From Closterium sp. NIES-65 (Eukaryota; Streptophyta; Zygnematophyceae; Desmidiales; Closteriaceae): 64,000 bases of DNA. Both the position numbers and the translations under genes were made by a program. Shown here piece by piece: positions 10,100-20,635 of the stretch. Each line of letters begins with the position of its first letter. The stretch's first letter is position 1. The stretch covers positions 3,705,001-3,769,000 of the forward strand of contig CANXME010001258.1 in assembly GCA_948144175.1 (NCBI GenBank), read 5' to 3'. The notes under the pieces are model-generated. The model had not been told where the DNA came from, ran no database searches, and saw only the letters and a program-made list of their open reading frames with translations.

Positions 10100-10240
10100 T
10101 GTTAGAATCCCAACCACTAGACCATTGGGATAAAAGGGCTTGTTTCATTAGCGGGTCAGTGCGCCCATAACCCCCCAGGCGAACGCGCCTGTAACCCTCT
10201 CCAGGATCAATCGGGATCTCACAGTGTCGCTCTACTGACA
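10100..10240 (-). mobile_element. T-family (TRIM) solo LTR in gypsy protease
   Basis: A 141-bp copy of the LTR of the complete TRIM at 50530-50876, beginning TGTTAGAATCCCAACCACTA and ending CTACTGACA on the plus strand. The left flank is ACTTC; the right flank ATTCGG fits the same 5-bp duplication minus one base. Homology to G2 (17655-17690) shows protease codons on either side were once contiguous. No internal domain remains, so this is a solo LTR. Confidence 0.9.
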
Positions 10241-10500
10241 ATTCGGCTTCCACCTTAGCGCCCCAATGTGCAGCTGCAGTGATGTTTCGCCGTGGATGGG
10301 AAGTTTTGTACCGTCCACCATCGTTGCCATGAACTTTGTCTCCTCCAAAGGTTCTCCAATTTTCTCCAACGTCTCGCGGTCGCACAATGAGTTGGACGCA
10401 CCACTATCCACCAGTGCCTGGAGGCGTCGCCCGTTGCAGATCACCTCGAGTAGTAGTGGTTGTTGCTGCTTCGAGTAACCATAGATGGTCTTGCTTTTAG
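10241..10500 (-). pseudogene. pol: Gypsy G1 retropepsin active-site segment
   Basis: Contains the aspartic protease signature LQALVDSGASNSLCDRETLE near 10390-10430, with the DSG triad intact. It continues through METTMVDG-like flap sequence to LQLHIGALRWKP, where the T solo LTR cuts it. The protease would release Gag and Pol proteins inside particles. The active site is intact but the domain is split. Confidence 0.85.
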
Positions 10501-11963
10501 GATCGTAGGGTATAGATCATCCCTCGGTCATGCGCTCGAAGCGGCTGACTCCGTATCAGTTTTCAACTGAGTAGGGTTAGAAGGATTTATCGGAGGCCGG
10601 TTCAGCTTCGTATTGGCCTGGGACCTTCCCCTAAGCCTTTGCAGCTGTGTAGGCTACAACTGTGGCCAATTGGGAGCCTTCAGACTGTGTTGCGGGGAGA
10701 GAATATTAGCTCCTTGGAACGCACGACCCTTTTCAACGATCCAGAGTCGTTTGTCCAACTTCTCAAGTACCTTTGTCCTTTGAATAATGTCTAAAGCCTT
10801 TGTCCTGGCCTCTAAATCTCCCCTGATTTTTTCAAAGGCTTGAATACCTCGAGAGGGAATATTCCTACTCTCGAGGGTGTTCGGCTGGAGTTTCGCGGTT
10901 GGTGCAGGGTCTTGTTTTGCAGTTCCTCCATTTGTCTCAGCGATTTCCCCTGTTGCCGGCCCCTCGTGGCGTTTTGAATTCGCGTCATCGTGTCCTCCTT
11001 TTTTGGCCCTCGTGGATGTCGCACTGTTGTTGCCCTGCAGCTCCGCTTGTGCCTTCTTCATTTTCCAACACGCCAAGAGTCGATGTCCTCCTGCGCCGCA
11101 AAATTCGCACTTCTCATATTTTGTTGGCCCTTGCGTCGCGTCGATCTTGTCGATATCCATCGGGTCGGCGGTCGTGGGTGGTGCCGATCGCTCCGTGCCG
11201 AATGATCGGTTCGGTACGCGTCGTCGTGTTTTGGGTCGATCTCGCATCAGCGAATCGAATCTCTCTACTGCACACATCATGTCGCGGTAGTTGTTGTAGT
11301 TCACGGCAATCACCTATCGGCGGACTTCCATTTTTAGCCCCTAAGTATACGCTTGGATTTTTTCTTCAGTCAGGTCGGTAATTCGGTTGAAGAGGCTCTC
11401 CATGTGCTGCATGTACTGTGTTACACTACTGAATTGTTTATGCCAATGAATCTGCTGCCGCGCCATGTAGCTGGAGTTGATTGGTTCGAAACGTTGAATT
11501 AATGTTTCCCGGAACTGCGTCCATGACCCCTCGCCTCGGATCTTGTTGCTATTGTAAATCCACTCGAGTGCCGGGCCTCGTAACAGTGTCGCTGCGAGCC
11601 GAATCCGCATTGCATCGTGTGTCAGGGTCGTACAGTCAATGGCCTCGAAGTAAATTTCGAGGGTCGCAATGAATCGACGGACGTCAGTGTCTCTCGCATT
11701 CGGATTAAACGTTTCTGGTAGCCTCGGACGTGCCGCCTCAAGATTCATTGTGGCCGCTGCCGCTGGTGCTGGGTGAAGTGTCGGTGTCGCCGCTGCTGCT
11801 GCTGACGTTGCTGCTGCATTCGCCGCTGCGTATGCTGTTGCCTTGGAGGTTGCCGACTGGTTCGCGAGAAGCTCCTCATTCGCTGGAGTGCCGCTCGGGC
11901 TTGGTCCAAGCCGGTGTGTAACTCTGTAATTTTTAGTATGGAATTATCACCATTTTCCTCCAT
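10501..11963 (-). pseudogene. gag: Gypsy G1 gag
   Basis: Gag of a Ty3/gypsy chromovirus. The probable start is the ATG at 11961-11963 (MEENGDNSILKITELHTGLD). An Ala-rich stretch follows (translation around 11760-11860), then the capsid region (PRLPETFNPNARDTDVRRF...), then a CCHC zinc knuckle CEFCGAGGHRLLACWK near 11060-11110. A one-base frameshift lies near 11885, a stop at 11341-11343, and another near 11316. The basic C-terminus leads toward the protease. Gag would bind and package the element RNA. Confidence 0.85.
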
Positions 11964-12397
11964 TTGGTGATTTACAGGAAGATGCGCGACAAAAAAACAA
12001 AAAAACAAATCTATGCGCTGGTCGACTTACTGCGAGTCGAACCGACTGTAGAAATGATGAGCGCTGATTCTGTAAGTCGCATAATTCTCCCTTAGTCAAA
12101 ATTTGCGTTCAATCTCAGCCGTCAAGAAGATATTCGATCTGACGCTCCAAACTCCAACTTTTTTGGGCGAAATTCTCACGGCCGTGGAGATTCGAATCAA
12201 TCCGACGATCGAAATTCCAACTTTTTCGCCACCGGACCTTAGGAGTGTTCCAAAACCGGTTCGAGGGGGCGTTAAAAATAGCTCGGAACTGGTTTACGTA
12301 CCTGAAATCGGCGATTTCCGTCGTCGCCACCGCGGTTTTAAAAGCTAGGTTTTAGCAGTCAAAAAACTTCGCGTGCAAACAGGTTCTGATTACTGAG
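11964..12397 (-). promoter_or_regulatory. Gypsy G1 5' leader and PBS
   Basis: Untranslated leader between LTR and gag start, homologous to 33168-33577. Immediately inside the LTR the minus strand reads AGTAATCAGAACCTG, a decayed form of the TGGTAATCAGAGC tRNA-primer site seen in G2. No other gene is visible here. Confidence 0.6.
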
Positions 12398-12766
12398 TGT
12401 GAGGATCGACGATCGTGTTCAGGAAAGAGATTTTGAATTGAATGATTAACCTGGGTACAACACGAGGTTGTATATAGTCTCGACACAAGGCAGGTAACCT
12501 AGTGTTACGTGAATGTTCTGAGGGCCGCAAAGCGTCCCGAGCAGAACCTTCCCGAACTCAGTAGAAAGCAATTCGGTGGAAACTGAATAGGCTTGAGTTC
12601 GGTACACGTAACCTGGTTCGGTGCTATAACTATAATGAAATATATGAATGCACCTACTTACCTAGGAAATCAAGCGTATCTATGCATGATAAAATAAAGC
12701 CAAGCAAGATATAGCATAATAAAGTCCAAGCAAGCTAGCAAAGCCAGCATAAGCCGTCTTGCTCTC
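12398..12766 (-). repeat. Gypsy G1 5' LTR
   Basis: About 369 bp, starting TGTGAGGATCGACGATC on the plus strand, homologous to the G2 LTRs at 14737-15091 and 33578-33950. The expected outer terminus TCTCACA is altered to TCTCAGCA and runs into the truncated D LTR. It includes the shared block CGGTACACGTAACCTGGTTC and a TATA-like ATAACTATAATGAAATAT. Confidence 0.85.
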
Positions 12767-12778
12767 AGCATAAGCCAG

Positions 12779-13585
12779 CATATGCTCGTGCGTTGCATGT
12801 GTGGTGTAAGCGTGTGCAAGAACTTGTGTCTTGTGTGGTTTGGATTCTCTGAGTGCGTGTTTGCATATTTTTTGCTTTAGCAGATACCTGAATTGACTCC
12901 TCTGCTTGAGAGCTTTCCAACGAACCAAGAATTGCCACGATCGAAGGAAGAACGACGAAATAAATGATTGTTCGAAGTTTTGGTGTGGTGCGGCGACTAT
13001 GGAATTTGCGAGTGACTCAATATGGGGTATAGACTTTTGGGGGTTGGGAAATTCGTCCCTACCACTATAGATGCTGCCAAGTGGTTGGGAGAAGCCAAAC
13101 CAGGTTGGCAAGTGTGGCCAACTTGGGTGAGGTGGATTGTGGAGGTTGGGAAAGTGACAAAGGTCAAAGTTGGGGTGTCTATAGGGAAGGGAATTGTGTG
13201 GTATGGGGTTTCCTTGGTTGGGGACTCCTTGGGGACCTTCCCTCTCGTTCTTCTCTCCCCTCCTACCTGGTTTCTAGTAACTCTAACTTTATTGTGTTGA
13301 TCTTGTGATACAATTGTGATTGAGTTAAACTTCTATGGCAGCATACCCCCTAGTGCGCCGAAATTCATAACTAAAAAAATACTCCATCTTATCATACGAT
13401 TCAACTTTGGAATTGTAGCTGCAGTTCAGAGCTACCACATATCCGAATTTGATGAAGTTTTGACTAGGAAAGTTTCGTCAATGATGTTTCTTATACACTC
13501 GACGATTCTGTCCAGAATTATAAGCCAACGATTTGGAGATATTTCGGCTCCTAATCTTCATAGACTCCGTCCTTAGTCTCTAACA
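12779..13585. mobile_element. Truncated D-family LTR
   Basis: About 807 bp, the reverse complement of the complete D solo LTR at 62894-63758. The right end is intact (...CTCTAACA at 13585). The other end, about 50 bp including its terminus, is missing where it meets the G1 LTR at a repeated AGCATAAGCC. I see no coding capacity: open frames are short and unlike any protein. Confidence 0.85.
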
Positions 13586-14380
13586 GCAGCTACGAGAGTG
13601 GCTTGCGTGGCGTGCCCGCCTGAGGAGTCGTGCTGCTAGAGCTGGAGGTCCTGCTGGTGGAGGTACTGCAGCTCGAGGTGCTGCGGTTGGAGCTGCTGGA
13701 GCTGCTCGTCGTGGAGGCACTGGGAATGTTGGTAGTTCTGGTCCTGGAGGTGCTCGTACTGGAGGTACTAGAGCTGCCAGGACTAGTGGTGCTGATGCTG
13801 GAGGTACTGGAGCTGGAGACCCTGGAGATGGAGGTGCCGGTTCTGGGGGTGCTGCTGCTGGAGGTACTGAGGCTGGAGGCCCTGGAGCTGGTGCTGTCGA
13901 CCCTGGGGTTGGAGACCCTGGAGCTGGAGGTGCCGGTTCTAAGGGTACTGCTGCTGGAGGCACTGGAGTCGGAGACCCTAGAGCTAGAGGTGCCGGTTCT
14001 GGGGGTGCTGCTGCTGGAGGCACTGGAGTCGGGGACCCTGAAGCGAGAGGTGCCGGTTCTGGGGGTGCTGCTGCTGGTGGCGCTAGAGCTGGAGGTGCTA
14101 GCGCTGGAGGCGCTGGAGCTGGAGGTTTTGGAGCAGCTGGAGGAGCTGGAGCTGCTGGTGCTCGTCCTGGAGGTGCTAGTGCTGGTGGTACTGCACAGCC
14201 GCAACTGTTCTTCGCTCCACCATCGCCATCGTCTCTGCCACCGCCTGACTCCGTGCTTCACCAGGTTCTTAGTCTCCCGTCTTCTAATGGCCTCCCGTTA
14301 CAGCCAGGCTCTCCTCTGCCTGCTCCTTCTCCTTATACAAAGAAGACACACTCGCTTACCGATCCTGCGTCTCGTCCTGC
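13586..14380 (+). pseudogene. Copia-A linker fragment (Gly-Ala repeats)
   Basis: Degenerate GGAG/GGTGCT repeats that in one plus frame read as Gly-Ala-Pro runs (GSGGAAAGGTGVGDP type), then PSPSSLPPP and LPAPSPYT. This matches the integrase-to-RT linker of A2, A3 and A4. No flanking catalytic domain remains. The right junction, with B2 LTR sequence, is at CCTGCCTCCCGG near 14380 and looks like a microhomology join. Long open frames in other phases (Leu/Glu-rich) are by-products of the triplet repeat. Confidence 0.75.
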
Positions 14381-14702
14381 CTCCCGGTCAAATTGCTCCT
14401 CCTGGTCAACGGCTCACCCGTCGCCCAGCCCAGTTAGCTGCAGCTGTCGAGCTCCCTGGTCGACGGCTGAAGCCTCGTGACAGTCCTGTGCAGGTCGACA
14501 ACCACCTCGTCAACCTGCCCCACAGAAGAAGGCCTTCGAGCACTCCTGGTCGACGGCAACACCACAGTGATCCTCTGCAGCTCAAAGAATCCCGTTGAGC
14601 AGCTCCTTTACTGCAAACAATTGACTGCTTCTCTTGTACATCCGACCAAGTCGTCGGCGTTGCCCAAACGAGGGCGGGGCCAGCACTCCACTCCCGTTAA
14701 CA
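14381..14702 (-). repeat. B2 3' LTR fragment
   Basis: U3-side part of the B2 3' LTR, ending with the terminus CCCGTTAACA at 14702 (minus strand TGTTAACGGG). It is directly followed by CTCCCCCTGTCGC, the polypurine tract in reverse. The rest of the LTR was lost at 14380. Homologous to 19375-19706. Confidence 0.8.
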
Positions 14703-14736
14703 CTCCCCCTGTCGCGCTCACGCTTGGGCCTCCAGC
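14703..14736 (-). other. B2 polypurine tract and G2 target duplication
   Basis: Reverse-strand polypurine tract next to the LTR, then GGGCCTCCAGC. CCAGC at 14732-14736 is the left copy of the 5-bp duplication made by the G2 insertion; the right copy is 33951-33955, where B2 resumes with CCACACGGCAG. In B1 the same sequence is uninterrupted near 19731-19745. Confidence 0.9.
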
Positions 14737-15091
14737 TGTGAGGATCTAGGATCGAGCTCAGGAAAGAGAGTTTGAATTGAATGATTCACCTGGGTACAGC
14801 ACAAGGCTATATATAGTTTCGACACAAGGCCAGTTACCTAGGTGTTACGCGAATGTTCTGAGGGTCGAGAAGCGTCCCGAACAGAACCTTTCCGTACTCG
14901 ATGGAAACCGAATAGGCTTGAGTTCGGTACACGTAACCTGGTTCGGTGCTATAACTATAATGAAATATAGGAATGCAACTAACCTAGGAAATCAGGCATA
15001 TCTATGCATGATAGAATAAACCTAAGCTAGTAATAGCATAATAAAGTCCAAGCAAGCTAGCAAAGCCAGCATAAGCCGTCGTACTCTCACA
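14737..15091 (-). repeat. Gypsy G2 3' LTR
   Basis: 355 bp, TGTGAGGATC...ACTCTCACA on the plus strand (TG..CA). The minus-strand sequence just outside, GGTTTGAGGGAGGGATG, is the polypurine tract. It differs from the 5' LTR by scattered substitutions and lacks about 15 bp present near 33750. Confidence 0.92.
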
Positions 15092-15179
15092 CATCCCTCC
15101 CTCAAACCAAGGTGGCGTGAGATACGCCCTACCTGACAAAATAGTCCTTGAGAGCATGGCGTGCATTGCCCATATCAGC

Positions 15180-15404
15180 TTATGGTACCCAATTGTCCTC
15201 AGTAGGGTCATATCCCTTCCAGCGTATTAGGAACTCGAGGGTCTTGCCGCCGCGGCACCGATGAGTGAGATTGCACTCCACTTCATACTCGGGTTCATCC
15301 TGTATGAGAACAGGTTGTGGTGGCGGTAGTTGTTTTCCTGTGAAGTGCTTGTTGGGGTCCTTGTAGGGCTTCACTAGCTGAACGTGGAAAGCGTTGTGAA
15401 GCTT
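15180..15404 (-). pseudogene. pol: Gypsy G2 C-terminal chromodomain
   Basis: C-terminal part of chromovirus integrase. DEPEYEVECNLTHRCRGGKT is followed by LEFLIRWKGYDPTEDNWVP, the classic chromodomain core (hydrophobic-x-WKGY...W). Such domains bind methylated histone H3 and direct integration to heterochromatin. It stops with TAA at 15180 directly after WVP, shorter than usual, and is separated from the integrase by a stop at 15405. Its presence places family G among chromoviruses. Confidence 0.88.
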
Positions 15405-15866
15405 TCACGTATTAGGTAAGCTCAAGCAGAATGTTATTGGTGTCACCTGTGCCTCAACAAGAAAAGGACCATAGAAGCGAGGCTGGAGTTTGGATGGTAG
15501 GTGAGACAAGTTCAAGTTGCGCGTGTCAAGAAGCACCTGATCTCCGACTGCTAGTGTGTGATAACGTCGCTGGCGATCGGAATACTGCTTATAAGAGTTC
15601 TGCATCGTGGTGAGATGATGTTGAGTCTTCTCCCATAGCTGCTGCATGGTGGTGACGAAGTCGTGTGCAGATTGGACGTATGCTGGTGTGGTTGGCTGCC
15701 GTGGTGTAAGTGGTTCCCGTCCGTAACACAGGAAGAAAGGAGTTTTCCCTGTGGCCGCATGAGACGCGTTGTTGTAAGCGAACTCTAGGGTCGGTAACTG
15801 TGTGTCCCAGTGGCTGACGTCGTCTTTGCAAGCTGTGCGTAGTAACTGTTCAACCACTTGATTCAG
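15405..15866 (-). pseudogene. pol: Gypsy G2 integrase C-terminal half
   Basis: Integrase segment after the catalytic core (LPTLEFAYNNASHAATGKTP), through a helical region (SAHDFVTTMQQLWEKTQ), to a GPY/F-type module (LQPRFYGPFLVEAQVTP). The upstream frame ends [13 protein letters not shown], the context of the catalytic Glu, followed by TGA at 15867 where CGA (Arg) is expected, a CpG-type change. The zinc-binding domain and both catalytic Asp are deleted. Confidence 0.85.
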
Positions 15867-17138
15867 TCACTCTGTCTGTCCGTCATTCTGAGGATGGTAC
15901 GCAGAAGAAATCGCAAGCTTAGTCCCCAGCAATCCCATGAGCTCCTTCCTGAACTGCGTAGTGGTGATCTCTGCGTCCACGGAGTACCCATGTTGGAATA
16001 GAGCTTTGAGCAAAGGGTTCATCCTGTCGAGCTGGATCCCTGCTACATGACCGGGGCGGCTCAACGGGTCTGCCTTGTTGTGTAACCCAGGCTTGTAGAC
16101 GATGTCGTAGTGGAAGTGAGTTTCCAGGAATTCCACCCACCGTACTTGTCGTCGTGAGAGCGTTGTCTGTGACTTCAGGTATTTGAGGCTGCGGTGGTCA
16201 ATATAAACTATGGTCTTGGCTCCCTCTAGGTAACACCTCCACGCCTTAAAGTCTATGACTATCGCTAAGGCTTCCTTGTCATGGATAGGGTAGTTCAGTT
16301 CTGCTCCGTGTAGCTTCTTGCTGAGGTAGGCGATGGCTTGCAAACCGTGTCTGTGATCTTGCATCAGTACTGCTCTGACTGCTTGGTCACTAGCGTCTGC
16401 TTCCACCACGTAGTCCTTGTCTGGGTCCGGTAGGATGAGTACTGCAGTCAGTGTTGTCTGTAGCTGCTCCATGGCTTGCTGATGAGGAGTATCCCATTTG
16501 TAGGGCGTATCCTTTTTCAGTAGGTCGGTAAGTGGCGCTGCTATCTTAGCGTACTGTGGCGCGAACCTGTTGTAGTAGTTGGCAAAGCCTAGGAACTGCT
16601 GCAACTCCTTAACGTTTTCCGGTACTTTCCACTTCTTGACGGCTTCGATCTTCCGCGGGTCCACGTGTATGCCCTCGGCACTCACCATGTGCCCGAGAAA
16701 CTGCACCTTCTTCAGTGCGAAGTTGCTCTTCGACAGCTTCACGTAAAACATGTTTATTTGTAGTATCTCGAACACTTTCCGCAGATGCTCCACGTGCTCC
16801 TTCATGTTCTTGGAGTAGATCAGAATGTCGTCCAGGTAGACTACTACGCACTTGTCAAGCAGGGGCCATACGATATGGTTCATCTCCGCCTGGAATGTTG
16901 CTGGTGCGTTGTAGAGTCCGAACGGCATCACTTTGTACTCGTAGGAGCCGTATTTGGTACGGAATGCCGTCTTGTGGATCGAGTTGTCCGCCATCTTGAT
17001 CTGCCAGTAACCTGACCGTAGATCCAGCTTCGAAAAGACTGTTGCACCATGCAGTTGGTCCACTAGGTCGTCTATGCGCGGTATGGGAAATTTGTTTTTT
17101 GCTGTCTGTTTGTTCAGTGCGCGGTAGTCGATGTACAT
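15867..17138 (-). pseudogene. pol: Gypsy G2 RT and RNase H, fused over an integrase deletion
   Basis: A 423-codon open frame, the longest gypsy one here. RT runs from [20 protein letters not shown] through [15 protein letters not shown] and [12 protein letters not shown] to an intact [12 protein letters not shown]. RNase H follows: [19 protein letters not shown], then [20 protein letters not shown], then [10 protein letters not shown]. After [12 protein letters not shown] the frame jumps directly to [14 protein letters not shown] of the integrase core. An in-frame deletion has therefore removed the integrase zinc finger and first two catalytic Asp. RT could be active by motif; integration could not. 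Confidence 0.92.
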
Positions 17139-17892
17139 CAGTAAACTGCCGTCTGGTTTTGGAGTGAAGAGAACTGGTGCACTGTAGGGAGAGGTGGATG
17201 GGCGGATCAGTTGTCTGTCCAGTAGATACTCTATCTACTTCTGCATGTTTGTCAGTTCGGTTGGACTCAGTCGGTATGGTGCACGTGGGACAGGTTTCGC
17301 ACCTGGTTCCTCGCCGATCTCGTGCTGGAGGTACGCCTGCAGGTAGGTCGTCAGGCATTATATCCTTGTACTGCTCCAAAACCTTCTTCACTACTGCAGA
17401 TAGCTCTGAACTCGGCTTCTCTACCTTTGCTGCTGCCATAACCAGTGCTAAGTAACCCGTGTTACTCTCTTTCACCATCCGTTCGAACTGTGCCAGTGTC
17501 GTTTTAGGAATGCTCCCGGTATCTGTCTAGCTTCGCAGCTCCACTCGTTTCTCGTTGTTGTAGATGCATGCCTTCCTGTTGACCCAGTCGATCTCGGGGT
17601 TGAACCGCTTCACGAAATCTCGCCCTGAGATGAAATCTAAACCCTTGATGTTTGTGATCCGCAACGTCGGCTTCCACCTCAACGCCCCTATGTGCAGCTG
17701 CAGTGATGCTTCATCGTGGATGAGAAGTTTTATACCTTCCACCATTGTTGCCGAGAACTTGGTCTACTCAGAAGATTCTCCAATTTTCTCCAATGTCCCG
17801 CGGTCGCACACCGAGTGGGACGCACCGTTGTCCACCAGTGCTTGGAGGCGTCGCCCACTGCAGATCACCTCGAGTAGTAGTGGTTGTTGCCG
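17139..17892 (-). pseudogene. pol: Gypsy G2 protease and RT entry
   Basis: The protease signature reads LQALVDNGASHSVCDRGTLE near 17810-17860: the catalytic DSG is DNG (Ser to Asn). A TAG follows near 17770. The C-terminal protease part (ITNIKGLDFISGRDFVKRFN) is open at 17527-17745 and ends in TAG. The linker to DDLPAGVPPAR (near 17340) then shifts frame before RT. Confidence 0.82.
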
Positions 17893-18601
17893 CTATGAGT
17901 AACCGTAGATGGTCTCGCTTATAGGATCGTAGGTTGCGTCGAATAGATCATCCCTCGGTCCTGCGCTCGAAGCTGCTGACTCCATATCAGTTTCCAACTG
18001 AGTAGAGTAAGAAGGATATTTCCGAGGCCGATTCAGCTTCGCCTTGGCCTGGAACCTTCCCCTAAGCCTTTGAAGCTGTGTAGGCTTCACCTATGGGCAA
18101 TAGGGAGCATTAACACTGTGCTGCGGGGAGAGAATATTAACTCCTCGGAACGCACGACCCTTTTCAACGCTCCGGAGTGGTTTGCCCGACCTCTCAAGAA
18201 CCTGAATAATGTTTAATGGCCTTGAAATCTCCCCTGATTTTTTCAAAGGCTTGAAAACCTCGAGAGGAAATATTCTTACTCTCGGGGGTGTTTGATGGAG
18301 TTTCCCGGTCAGTGCAGAGTCCTGTTTCGCGGAGCCTCCATTTGTTTCGACGATTTCCCCTGTTGCCGACCGGTTGTGGCGTTCTAAACTCGTACCATCA
18401 TGTCCTCCTTTTTTCGACCGTTCTGAAGTCGCCATGTCTTTTGACTTCGTGGGTGTCGCACTGTTGTTGCCCCGCATCTCCGCTCGTGCCTTCTTCATTT
18501 TCCAACACGCCAAGAGTCGATGTCCTGCTACGCCTCAAAATTCGCACTCGTCGATATCCACCGGGTCGGTGGTCGTGGGTGGTGTCGATTGCTTTGTGCC
18601 C
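17893..18601 (-). pseudogene. gag: Gypsy G2 gag C-terminal part
   Basis: Nucleocapsid and basic tail of gypsy Gag. The zinc knuckle reads C-E-F-stop-G-V-A-G-H-R-L-L-A-C near 18510-18550, so its second Cys is a TGA. The tail runs through SERSKKGGHDGTSLERHNRS to RGVNILSPQHSVNAPYCP. TAG at 18091 and 17893 break it. It is truncated at 18601, where B1 LTR sequence begins; G1 has about 700 bp more gag here. Confidence 0.8.
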
Positions 18602-19706
18602 GCAGAGATTCACTCTACAACGGTAGTGAGCTAGACTACGGGGGTTGGCACGAACTACCAGAGGTGATCGTAGCTTTGCTTAGTTCCTTAGTGCTTGCGC
18701 ATTCACGGGAGAAATTGGCAAGAGTCTCCACTATGCAAAGTCGAAATTACAAAATGATTGAACAAGCAATGACAGAATGACTACATCATGCACCTAGCAA
18801 CCCTGCAGCTGGCCTGGTCAACCGCCAGCACAACTCGGTCGACCGCTTGCCAACGTTACGTAGAGGAGCTGCTTTAGCAGTGCAGAAGGGCGACCTGCTA
18901 ACAGAGCAGGTCGACGGTGTGCCAACGTTGCAGCAGAGCGGCTGTCCAGCGTTGCCCCGTAGAACACGGCAGTACGCACGCTCACAGGTGCGCGCAGACA
19001 ATTGGCCCGATTTGCCTCGTTGGGCATCCGTCGGCTGTTGTCTGCGCTTGACGAGCCACATCGACTTCGGGATACCAGCCCGCAGTCGCCTTTGCCGTTG
19101 CGACCTCGACGACTTTCGCGTGCCTCCGCAAAACTCGTCAAGCAAGTTACCCGGTCGACCCGGTCAACCACCAGGTGCTTCCAGTCGACTACCACTGCTT
19201 CTGGTCGACAACCAGGTCCCTCTGGTCCGCCACCAGGCGCTCCTGGTCGACCACAGCTCCCGTCGAGCTACTTCGGGAACAGTCACCGGTTGTCGCCGAG
19301 CTCCTCTCATCGACCGCTACTCACTTGCCAGGTCGACGGACTGCTCCGTCGACCTCCCGGTCGAACTGCAGGTCGACGGGCTGCTCCCGGTTGAGCTGCA
19401 GGTCGACGGAGACCCCCTGGTCGAGCTGCAGGTCGATGGAGACCCCCTGGTTGAGCTGCAGGTCGACGGAGACCTCCTGGTCGACCTGCCTCTCCTGGTC
19501 GATGGCCCACCCGTCGCCCAGATCAGTCAGTTGCAGCTGTCGAGCTCCTTGGTCGACATCAGCACCACAGCGGTCCCCTGCAGCTCGACGATGCCTGTCG
19601 AGCAGCTCTCCCACTGTGAATGGTCGGCTGCTACACCCGTATATCTGACCAAGTTGTCGGCGTTGCCCAAGCGAGGGGCGGGGCCAACACTCCATTCCCG
19701 TTAACA
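18602..19706 (-). repeat. B1 3' LTR
   Basis: About 1105 bp. The right terminus CCCGTTAACA at 19706 is followed by the polypurine tract CTCCCCTGCCGC (reverse). The left end is truncated at 18602 against gypsy gag, because homologous sequence continues in the leader at 1411-1490. It holds the empty TGAAC site (18759-18763) that is occupied in copies 1-3 of the duplicated locus. GTCGAC hexamers are abundant. Confidence 0.88.
19360..19479. repeat. Four 30-bp tandem repeats in B1 3' LTR
   Basis: Units start at 19360, 19390, 19420 and 19450, consensus GTCGAGCTGCAGGTCGACGG plus AGACCCCCTG. The same four-unit array, more diverged, lies in the B1 5' LTR at 25086-25205. This supports pairing of these two LTRs. 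Confidence 0.92.
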
Positions 19707-19835
19707 CTCCCCTGCCGCGCTCACGCTTGGGCCTCCAGCCCACACGGCAGTACTCCACGGAGAAAACTCGTCCTCGGCGTGCACCCCACACACAGCACGC
19801 CGTCACCGCACCAGCCGTGCAGAAGGGCACACCAC

Positions 19836-20635
19836 CTACTGCTGCACCTCGTCATCGCCGTCGCCGACGTCGGCCAGACGAACTTGGCCGATGGCGACAG
19901 AGCACCGGTTGAAAGCTGGAAAATGCAACGCCTTCGTCAAGAAGTCCGCCGGCTGCTCAGTGGTTGGGATGTACTTCAGCACGAACTTTCCGTGCCTCAC
20001 CATGTGCTGCAGCCAGGCGTAGCGTTGCTCCATGTGCTTGAGATTGCCCATCAGCCCCAAGCTCTCAGCGTCCGTGATTTCCGACTGGTTGTCGACGCGG
20101 AGGATGGTCGGCTTCCCAGCGTCGAGCAGCTTGAAGTCCGCAACAAGGAAACGAAGTCGGCGTCCCTCCTTGCCTGCATCCGTGGCCACCACATACCCTG
20201 ATCGATCGATGACAAAGTCGCGCACTTGATGGGCGAGCTCGACCAGGAGATGGCGGCCCCTCCGTAGACGAACACGTAGCCTCCCGTGCTCGTCCGATTC
20301 TCCTTGTCGCCCGCGTCGTCGGCATCGACGTACCCGATCAGCTCCAACGATTCTGGTCCACCGCCGAACTCCAGGGCGGTGTCGCGGGTGTCAGTGAGGT
20401 AGGCGAGGCAGCGGACAACCTCGTGCCAATGCTGGTCGCTCCTCACAGTGAGGCCACTCCCCAGCTTGCTGCAGGCAAACGCGATGTCCGGCCTCGTCGT
20501 CGTCGCTACGAACTGCAAGGAGCCGACCTTTTGCCGGTACTCCTCCTCTTCGCGCTCTTGAGCCTCCTCGTCGTCAAACGTCAGCTGAGCGTAGACGTCG
20601 ACCGAGACCGGCGTCTTCGGGACTCGACCGCCCTA
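19836..20635 (-). pseudogene. pol: B1 RNase H domain
   Basis: Ty1/copia connection and RNase H: SLQFVATTTRPDIAFACSKL, GYVDADDAGDKENRTSTGGY, WSSSPIKCATLSS, then after a frameshift near 20215 YVVATDAGKEGRRLRF, LRVDNQSEITDAESLGLMG and YIPTTEQPADFLTKALHF. The stop at 19836 lies about 130 bp before the 3' LTR. A TAG at 20633 separates it from RT and is shared in position with B2, so that stop is older than the two copies. RNase H would degrade the RNA of the RNA/DNA hybrid. Confidence 0.86.

Noticed and set aside
13022..13308. Two short overlapping plus-strand ORFs, possible host exon
   Set aside because: They lie inside the D LTR; the intact D copy does not keep the frame.
13630..14598. 322-codon Leu/Glu-rich open frame on the plus strand
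   Set aside because: It is the GGAGGTGCTGGAG repeat of the copia linker read out of phase; it crosses a junction into B LTR and has no domain.
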